A stretch of DNA of 64,000 nt, from NCBI GenBank assembly GCA_030737835.1, contig CM060854.1, positions 10,163,272 through 10,227,271 on the forward strand, written 5' to 3'. Below the pieces are notes generated by a model, which saw only the letters and a list, made by a program, of their open reading frames with translations, did no database searches and was not told where the DNA came from. This DNA comes from Acorus gramineus (lineage: Eukaryota; Streptophyta; Magnoliopsida; Acorales; Acoraceae). This document shows positions 56,986 through 64,000 of the stretch, piece after piece. Both the position numbers and the translations under genes were made by a program. How positions within the stretch are numbered: position 1 is the first letter of the stretch; each line of letters opens with the position of its first letter.

Positions 56986-57427
56986 TTCCACCATTTGGGA
57001 GGGGTGAGTGGAATGGAAAAAGAGGGGGGTGAACCTAACCTAAACTCACCCTCTAACACTTCAAATAGTCAAATGGTTGCTTCATCATTAAGCAAAGGGG
57101 GGTAAGGTTACCCAAGGTCACCCCATTCACCAAAATATCTCACACTATTTGACTAATCAAACCAGGAACTCTCAAAAACCCGGATACGATTCAGAACTGT
57201 ATATTTTTCCAAACGTTACCAGAATTCGATGAAATTTTTATGGGTAGTACTAAACGGTGCCAGGACCCATAATATGCAGTCATATTTCCAATCAGAGTTC
57301 TCTAACTCCCGCAGGTGGATAAAAGCCAAAATTTTAGCGGCTCCGATCAAAAAATTAAAAAGGCCCTGAATGACCCAGAAGTGACCAAGGCTTAACCGAA
57401 ATGGCTCCAAATGACACAGGCATAACA
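55638..57427 (-). mobile_element. 5' part of a type B LTR
   Basis: A reverse-orientation LTR whose TGTTATGCCTGTGTCAT end is at 57427. Its left side is cut at 55638 by E1 (the sequence there matches the middle of the solo LTR at about 9765-9790). Minus-strand signals: donor GT 56661-56660, acceptor AG 56115-56114, 37-nt microexon interval 56113-56077, donor GT 56076-56075, hairpin 56043-56008 (8 of 9 inner pairs plus 6 outer pairs). The GC-rich block is about 56200-56520. Because a polypurine tract and pol sequence follow it, this was a 3' LTR, not a solo LTR. Confidence 0.85.
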
Positions 57428-57440
57428 TTCTTCCCCCATT
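57428..57440 (-). other. polypurine tract of the type B element
   Basis: On the minus strand AATGGGGGAAGAA precedes the LTR start TGTTATGCC at 57427. Confidence 0.8.
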
Positions 57441-57469
57441 AGGAAATTTAGTCCTCGAAATTTAAGGAA

Positions 57470-57743
57470 ACCCAAAGGGAAGACCGAATATAGCAAGTAT
57501 CTCGCATATACCTTTTGTTCCCAAGTGGTCTATGCACCAGACTGGCGCTACCGACACACTGCAATCAAGGGAACGGTCTTAGCGTGGAGCCTCTTCTCAT
57601 GCTGGTCTCTGATCTCGATCCACTGCTCCACGAACGATAAATTCAGCTCGAGAATGAGATGGTCAAATGGAGTGACATGAGCAGGATCTTTGACATAACG
57701 CCTCGGCCATGAGACAAGGACGACGTCGTGGGCATGAGCAAGC
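57470..57743 (-). pseudogene. 3' end of pol from a type B element
   Basis: Aligns by eye with the last ~270 bp of E2 pol (about 24320-24580), covering the region after integrase and the chromo-like tail, but it is clearly more diverged and has lost the reading frame in places. It shows that type B LTRs belong to a related Tekay-like element. It is cut off at 57743 by the next LTR. Confidence 0.75.
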
Positions 57744-60700
57744 TGTTATATATGTGTCACTTTTAACCTTCTGGTAGCCGTTGGGACATTCTGGCAGTTT
57801 TTCAGTTTTTTTCATTTTTCGATCGGAACCGCTAAAATTTTGGGCTTTTAGCTATCACCCTGAGATTGAGGGCTCCGATTGGAAATCTAACTGCATATTA
57901 TGTGCCCTGGTGCCATTCCAAGCCGCTCACGAAAATTTCATCGAATTCCGGTAACGTCTCAGAATATCGCAGTTCCGGGGCGTATCCGGGTTTTGACCGA
58001 GCGAGAAGTCATTGGGAGAGTTGACTTGGTCAAAGTGGGCCCATGACTTGGTCAACCCTTTTTGTTTTTATTTGTGGTTGGGTTGACCCAAGTCAAAGCC
58101 CACTTAAACTCATCTAATCATGCCTTAAGCCCTAATTAATCTTGATTACCCTAATCTAAATGAGGTTTGACTTATTTAAGTGGGATGAAAAGTTGCCTTT
58201 CACTATTCATCATCTTCTCAAATGAGATTTCTCTCTCCCCCTCTCTCTTTTTCTTAGTTTTGAGCCACCTAGGGTGCTTGGAACTTAAAACTCAAAGCAT
58301 AGAAAGGTTAGATCCGGACCCGATCTACACCCCGGTGTTTTCGGATTCGAATTCCGGCGTGTTTAGCCCCTTCTCCCCCTCTCTTTTCTCCCCTGATTTG
58401 AGCCATTCTAAGGGCTAAGGAAGAGCTCGGCGGTGGAGGTCTTTTGGGAGGTGTTTCGGTGCGCGGAGAGCAACCGAACTTCCCTTCCTTCCCTTGGTAA
58501 GCTCTTTTTCCTTCTTTTTTTTGGCTTAGATGCTTGTTAGGAGGGTGGTTTTGAGGTTGGGTGGTGGCCGGCGGCTGTGGGTGGCTGTTGGCGGCGGTGG
58601 GTGGTGGTTGGAGGCCGTTGGTGGCCGGTGAGAGGAGATTGGGTGCTCGGGCAAGGTGTTGGGCAGTCCCGGGCAGGATGCCAGGGCTGGCAGGGCTGTT
58701 CCGGGCGGGTAGCAGGGCTGGCAGAGCTGGCTCGTGTTGGCTGTGCGCGCTGGCAGGCCGGGCAGGCAGGCTGCGCGCGCAAGCAGGCAGGGCGGACCGA
58801 TTGGGCAGGCAGCGCTCGGGCAGCAGGCGAGCGGTGCTCGGGCCACTCGGCGATGCGCGCAGGCAGGCAGCGCGAGCAAGCGGCGTGGGCAGGCTGGCAG
58901 GCGCGCTGGGCGCGTGTTGCCGAGCGTGCGCGTGGGCGCTGGGTGAGGGTCCCGGGTGCTGGGCGCTGGGCGCTGGGTGCTGGGCGCTGGGCGCCGTGCG
59001 GGCAGGGAGTGCGCGGGTGCTGCACGTGGGGCGCAGTGCGCGCTGGCGAGCGGGGAGGGTGTGCGGGGCGCTGCGCTGGGGCGCAGTGCGGGCGGGTGTG
59101 CGCGCGAGGCGCTGCGCTGGGTCATAGTGCGCCCGGGTGCGCCCTGGGCTAGTCGCGCGGTGCGCGCGGGCGTGCGCGTGCGTGCGCCCGAGGATGTCCG
59201 GGCGTGCAGGCTGGGTTCGACAGGGCGCCTTGGCGCGCGGGCCGGGGCTCGGCTGTGCGCCCGGGGCGGGTGGCCGTGCGTGCGGCTGCCCGGGGGGTTC
59301 GGGAGTGAGTCGGGATGCTCGGACACGCGTGCGTACGGGCCGTATGTACGTCTGTCCGAGTGTTGTGTATTTTAGTGTATTTTGTTGTATTTGTGTATTA
59401 TACTCACCGTATTAAATACCTGTCTTGCAGATCTTGACGGACGGTCGCACGACGACCCAGATACCGGTGAGTGGGACGATCCAACCCAGTAGGGAGGCGT
59501 TACATGCACTTGGGCGTGTACCGTCCTCCCCTGGGGCACCATAGTAAATATTAACCTGTTTAATATGAAAACTATGTAAGCATGATAATCTGTAGTATGC
59601 ATGCCACCCTAGATTTGTATGCTAGGGACTTATACCCTTAGGACCCGTATAAGAACCATGCACCCTGTTATCATGTTTCCATGCTAGGAAAGCCCCGACC
59701 GATGCATGTTCCCATTTAGTTTAATTTATTTAAATAAAATGCGAGCACGTGATTATTAGCCTGTCTTAGTGAATATTATAGGGGAGGGGCCTCGCGAGGA
59801 CAGCGGTGAGACCCGGGCTAGGGTACTCCGTGTTCCTTGTTTGGTTGTCGGGATGTCCTATATCGGGACCTCACGCTGCCCTCCCAAGGATTCTTTCCCT
59901 GTTAATATTCCAACCTCTTTATTATTATAACGCATGTTTCCCCGCATCCTGGTTATGCGCCCTGTTGAATTCTGAAGAATTCAAGGCATTAGAGTTGTAG
60001 AGATGTGTGGTCGGCGGATCCGAGTGGATCATATGCGTATGGATAGGCTGTTCTGTTTCCCTTCGTTGGATCCGTGTAGAGACTGCCCCAGCGTTAGAAA
60101 GGCCGTCCCTTCCGAGGGCTCCCATCAGTAGGCGCCTCCCGATATTTGTGACGGACTGTGCTGAAGTGTGGGTGAAGGCCAAGCGGCCTACGGAGTGGAG
60201 GAGAGACTATCGGTGGACCAAGGGTGACCAACAGCCTAGTCAGTCCCAATATCCTATGTCACCCATAGAGGGGTGAGGGTGTGGTGGGTCGGCGATGTGG
60301 CGACCCACTGGTTTGTAAGTCCCAATATCCTATGTCACCTATTGAGGGGTGAGGGTGAGGGTGTAGCGGGTTGGCGATAGCGACCCGCTGGATTTGTGTA
60401 GTTAGTCCCAATATCCTTTGTCACCTATTGAGGGTGAGGGTGTATTAGTTGTTTAGTTGTTGCCATTTAGTGGCTTTTAATAATGAGATTGTGGATTAAT
60501 AATATCTGGTTGTGGTTAATATAAGCTGTGATGCATGGGTTGTGCCGTTCACTGAGCGTGTGGCTCACCCCTAGCATAATATTTTTCCCCAGAGCTATCT
60601 GAGTCGGATCTGGAGGAGGAGCTCCCCGAGGGACTGCACCAGTAGCGGAGTAGCGCCACGTCCCGCGAGTTTCAGAGGCTATCAGCATCCCTTTTGATTG

Positions 60701-60778
60701 TATGTGTTATATTCCGTGCTTGGGCACGCGTTGGTATATTATTTGGACGTCATTGTATATATTGGCTCTCACAGGACA
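57744..60778 (+). mobile_element. type A LTR truncated at its 3' end
   Basis: Starts TGTTATATATGTGTCAC at 57744 after CAAGC. Signals: W-boxes about 57990-58100, donor GT 58497, large GC-rich block about 58560-59290, acceptor AG 59429-59430, 36-nt microexon 59431-59466, donor GT 59467, hairpin TACATGC/GCGTGTA 59501-59520, three minisatellite copies about 60240-60440, acceptor AG 60591-60592. Similarity stops at CTCACAGGACA (60778); the TGTAAT hairpin and GGGGCGTGACA end are missing, so no target duplication can be tested. Confidence 0.85.
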
Positions 60779-61010
60779 TTTGAGAAAGTATTTATATATT
60801 GGATTGTATGTGTTATATTCCGTGCAGGAGCAGTGTTATATTCCATGCAGGAGCAGTGATTATAAAGTGTGAAAGTATTTATATGGGATTATATGTCTGT
60901 TCTATTCCGTGCAGGAGCAGGGACGTCATTGTATGTCTGTTCTAAAGTGTGAAAGTATTTATATGGGATTATACATGTTTTTGTGGACTAAGACTATACA
61001 TGTTTACATA
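60779..61010 (+). repeat. patchwork of short duplicated LTR pieces at the truncation point
   Basis: Short segments are reused: TATTCCGTGCAGGAGCAG-like pieces at about 60816, 60838 and 60904; a 30-nt block starting AAAGTGTGAAAGTATTT at 60864 and again at 60944 (offset 80); GGACGTCATTGTAT at 60921, copied from about 60746. This looks like filler DNA from repair with template switching. Confidence 0.7.
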
Positions 61011-61467
61011 CAGGAACTCGGGTGTTTTTAGATTTTGTTTCTGTGCAATTATTGTCTTTTTTCTTCTTGTTTTTTCTCTGTATCCTCTCATCCCCAATTC
61101 AAATTTGTAACCCACTTTTAACAATGAAAGGGCCGGTAGCAAGATTTGCCTTTTCTAAAAACAAATAAACAATAATAAATCTAAGAAGAAGATATAATAG
61201 CCAATTTACTAGTATCCTTAATTTTCATCATGAGTGAATTTATAGTTGTTAATGATAGGGATCTAAGAGATGGTTTTTTTTTTTTTTTTTATGTTTGTAG
61301 GCACACGTATATCTGACTTTAAATTTGCAGGACTCATGTGTCTATATTTACTTTCATGATCGGAAATTTAAAAATTTGTTAGCTAACCAGTAATATAGCC
61401 ATATATGGACTATCTACGGAACTGTCTACTAGTGTAATGTAGGTCAATATAAATAACCTCACCTCAC
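61011..61467. other. AT-rich segment between the transposon stack and the exon
   Basis: Contains a T-run of about 18 bases (near 61272-61290) and no recognised domain. If the malectin-like gene is intact elsewhere, this is the start of the intron that follows the donor at 61467-61466 on the minus strand. Confidence 0.5.
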
Positions 61468-61802
61468 CTTGTCTTCTTCTCCGTCAGCGGCGCATAGTTA
61501 TGCCGCGCGACGAGCCTCAAACAAGTGTCCTCCGTTGCGGCCGCGTAAAGACTGCTACCACCATCACCCAGCGGCCTAAGCTCGATCGCCGACAAGTAGG
61601 GCGTCCCCTTCTTCGTGTTCACCACACACACCGACACCGTCTCCGTTCGCGCCACCATCACCACCTCGTACGCCTTCTCCTCCCCCCTCCCGACCGTTGT
61701 CGTCGTCCAGTGGTCGACCCCCACATAGAGTTCGAACTCGGGAGGGTTGTCGAGGCCGTCGTAGTTCCCATAGAACAAAACGACCCTCACCAAGTACTTC
61801 TT
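61468..61802 (-). CDS. malectin-like receptor kinase ectodomain, partial exon
   Basis: The minus-strand frame encodes KKYLVRVVLF, then FYGNYDGLDNPPEFELYVG and VCVVNTKKGTPYLSAIELRPL, followed by LRLVARHNYAPLTEKKTR. These match the malectin-like domain of plant leucine-rich-repeat receptor kinases, a carbohydrate-binding-like ectodomain on the cell surface. The frame meets a TGA right after KKTR, but there CAAG|GTGAGG makes a strong splice donor (exon end 61468), so the stop is probably intronic. No LRR or kinase exon was found to the left, where transposons begin about 450 bp away, so the gene is truncated or has a very long intron. High GC content contrasts with the AT-rich surroundings. Confidence 0.7.
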
Positions 61803-61911
61803 GCTTGCAAACCAAGCGTGGGGTTTAGATGGTTATTAGCACGGTCCAATAAAGGGGTCAAGAGATCAAATCCTGAGAGCAATACTGATTTTCAAGAAAA
61901 AAGTATTTCTT
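61803..61911 (-). other. 109-bp interruption between the two malectin-like blocks
   Basis: Bounded by near-identical 11-mers on the plus strand: AAGTACTTCTT (61792-61802) and AAGTATTTCTT (61901-61911). It could be an inserted sequence with a target duplication or a short intron: TGCTAATAAC resembles a branch site and TTTGCAAG an acceptor, but no good donor sits at the right place. Its length is not a multiple of three. Confidence 0.5.
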
Positions 61912-62088
61912 GTCTTTGCCACCGCTCGACATGTCAATGTCGTAGCAGTTCCGGTCGCCAGTTGGGAAGCTCCGGAGCATCTGTAGAGCTCGCGAGGGCG
62001 GCGCTGGTGCGTCCGGGGAGATGTTGTGGGTCTCTCCGGTGGATATGTATGGGTGGTCTGCTTTGTATTCTATGGTCACCTTGGTTTG
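61912..62088 (-). CDS. malectin-like receptor kinase ectodomain, upstream partial exon
   Basis: Encodes TIEYKADHPYISTGETHNIS and LRSFPTGDRNCYDI, the N-terminal part of the same malectin-like domain, ending GGKDKKY. In the family this runs straight into KKYLVRA-type sequence, which here is found only 109 bp further on (61802). The signal peptide and the start of the domain are not visible; upstream lie an A-rich tract (minus strand) and a trinucleotide microsatellite, so an acceptor near 62089 is only tentative. Probably a disrupted gene copy. Confidence 0.65.
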
Positions 62089-62115
62089 GTTTTCTTTTGT
62101 GGTTTTTTTTCTTGT

Positions 62116-62242
<127 letters not shown>

Positions 62243-62274
62243 TTAATGATTGATTATCAAATTGATGGGTTCCT

Positions 62275-63640
62275 ATAATTGAAAATTTTATATATGTACA
62301 TGTTTAATAAATTTATGTAATTAGTTAGTTTAATTCTGTAATTGGGCATTACATTGTAGTTTTTGAACGTATTCAAAATATGCTTTATAGTTTAAGTTGT
62401 TAGTTAATTAGAACCACTTGATATACAATTATTTTAGTACTGTGGGAGCTTAAATTAATCATCGTTAAATAGTCCTAGTTACCTATATTATAGTTATGTT
62501 ATAGTTGTTACATTGGATATGTTTATCATGTTGTAGTTATGTTGTATTTATTACATTGAATATGTAATGTTGGTTATTTTTTGTTATTAACAGTTTATAG
62601 TTTTCGTTCTTAGTGGTCTTTGTACTTGGATTGTGTCTGTTCAGTAAATGGTAATTTCTATTATGTAAATAGTAGTTTATTTTCTGTATATGATAGTTTA
62701 TGTTTTGTAAATAATACTTTATGTAATTTCATATTAATTTTTTTTAAGTTGTTATATTTATGTGATAGGGCATTACATTTTTGTACTAATGTGATTTACA
62801 TATATCTTGTTCAGAGGATCCATCGAAAAGATGTTAGGGGAAACAGGGGTTCCCCTAGGATACGTTGACGGATGCACGGCTGTCTTAATGGTTATTTTAC
62901 CATATATTTTTTTAAAACAATCTCCCCCTCCATTTCTTATTTTATGTAACACATGTGGTTGATCTCCTTTGCATATAAGATACACACACATCAGATTTAA
63001 TATAAAATTGTAATGTTCAATCACATATTTATAATTACAACTTACAGAACTGTAATAAAAAATTACATAAACTTCCATTTACAAAACATAAACTACCATT
63101 TACATAATAGAAATTACTATTTACATAAATGAAACAATTCAATTACAAAGACTACCAAGAAAAGAAACTATCAATTACAAACCTACTAATATTACATATC
63201 CAATGTAACAACTACAACAAAATAACTACCAATATAATGTCCAATTACAATTGAAATTGTTATTCACAAAATGTAATACCGCAACTACAGCACAATTACA
63301 CTAAGGATATCATGTAATGCGCAAACTATAAGACAGAGATATATCAGTTTATGGAATTAAACTAATGCCCAATCTACGTAAAACAACAATTATAGAATGT
63401 AATGCCCAGTGTAACAACTACAATATAATAACTATTAATGTAATATCATATATCATTCATATAACAACTATAACACAATTACATAATGTAACACCAATTA
63501 CAAACAATACCCAATTACATAATTAAACCACCAATTTACATATATGTAAATGATAGAGATTTACACAAATTTACTGAAATGTAATAACCATGTACAAATA
63601 TAAAATACAAAATTATAAAAACTTGATAAGAATTTGCATA
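62275..63640. repeat. AT-rich foldback element with long imperfect inverted repeats
   Basis: The left arm (about 62275-62765) reads, inverted, like the right arm (about 63045-63640). Matching blocks include TTACATAATAGAAATTAC (right, about 63099; inverse left, about 62652), ACAAAACATAAACTA, CATATCCAATGTAACAACTA and AATGTAATGCCCA. The right arm has extra internal duplication. The spacer (about 62766-63044) contains AGGGGAA/TTCCCCT and GACGGATGCACGGC but no transposase. It is probably a non-autonomous DNA transposon or foldback element; the family is not assignable from sequence alone. Confidence 0.55.
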
Positions 63641-64000
63641 ATATAATTGTTGGTTTACAGAAATCATTCACATAACAACACTTAACAGAATGAAATGTAA
63701 AACAAACCAAGAAGTATAAACTCAGAACAACAAAGTATATTAGCTGCCCTCTCTCATATATTTTTTAAACCATCGTCAAATGTGAATTTTATGACTATCT
63801 TTAGCTCTCATTCAGTTGATTCTATTGAATGAGTGGTCTAAACTCAATTATTAATATCAAATATCCTCTACTTATTAAAAAAAAAAAAACCCAAATCAGT
63901 CAACACACATTAAAAATCCATTCTTTCTTAAACTAAGATTGACAGAACTAAAAAAAAAATGAAATTAAAACAACCAAGAAGTATATTTGTACATGGAAAT
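63641..64000. other. AT-rich right end without recognisable feature
   Basis: Low-GC sequence with A-runs (about 63880, 63950). Nothing supportable was seen. Confidence 0.5.

Noticed and set aside
58526-59375. Long frames on both strands of the right-most LTR
   Set aside because: They occupy the expanded GC-rich block (GGGCGCTGGGCGCTGGG repeats) of LTR intron 1; not conserved as protein between copies.

Overview
This is a gene-poor, repeat-saturated segment of a plant nuclear genome. The evidence is Ty3/gypsy LTR retrotransposons primed by initiator tRNA-Met (the TGGTATCAGAGC binding site occurs three times), CAG- and CpG-type decay of their reading frames, and one host gene fragment near the right end that encodes part of a malectin-like receptor-kinase ectodomain. 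The GC-rich exon of that fragment would suit a monocot, but I cannot place the species.

Layout. 1-1674 is AT-rich flank. 1675-61010 is a nested stack of LTR retrotransposon copies, most of them solo LTRs of one superfamily. Every LTR starts TGTTATATATGTGTCAC (type A) or TGTTRTGCCTGTGTCAT (type B) and ends GGGGCGTGACA; the 5' parts (U3) differ between types while the 3' parts are shared. Solo or partial LTRs lie at 1675-7474 (split by 2987-6043), 7902-11567, 11768-12921 plus 15618-15717 (split by 12922-15612), 15718-21719 (split by 17410-20640), 55638-57427 and 57744-60778. Two copies with gag-pol lie head to head: E2 on the minus strand (21720-31683) and E1 on the plus strand (31684-55637). 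Their 5' LTRs are truncated and fused at 31683/31684. E1 was then hit by a solo LTR (33858-37104) and by an unrelated non-autonomous gypsy element C (39550-51471), which itself carries a solo LTR (46795-50140). 61468-62088 holds the malectin-like exon(s) on the minus strand, followed by a compound microsatellite and an AT-rich foldback element (62275-63640).

Both gag-pol copies read gag - CCHC zinc knuckle - aspartic protease - RT - RNase H - integrase - chromo-like tail in one ORF, which fits the chromovirus Tekay/Del clade. Both are dead: E2 mainly through single-base deletions, E1 through CAG-to-TAG stops, a deletion, a 322-bp tandem duplication and nested insertions.

The most interesting signal is inside the LTRs. 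Every sufficiently complete copy keeps a splice donor, a GC-rich hypervariable stretch, an acceptor, a 36-nt (type A) or 37-39-nt (type B) microexon, a second donor, a hairpin whose stem changes sequence but stays paired, a short motif (TTCACTGAG-N6-GCTCACCC) shared even with the unrelated element C, and a second acceptor. This looks like a selected, twice-spliced leader. A second candidate is an array of at least four hairpins with identical geometry and compensatory changes in the 3' internal region of element C (44305-44630).
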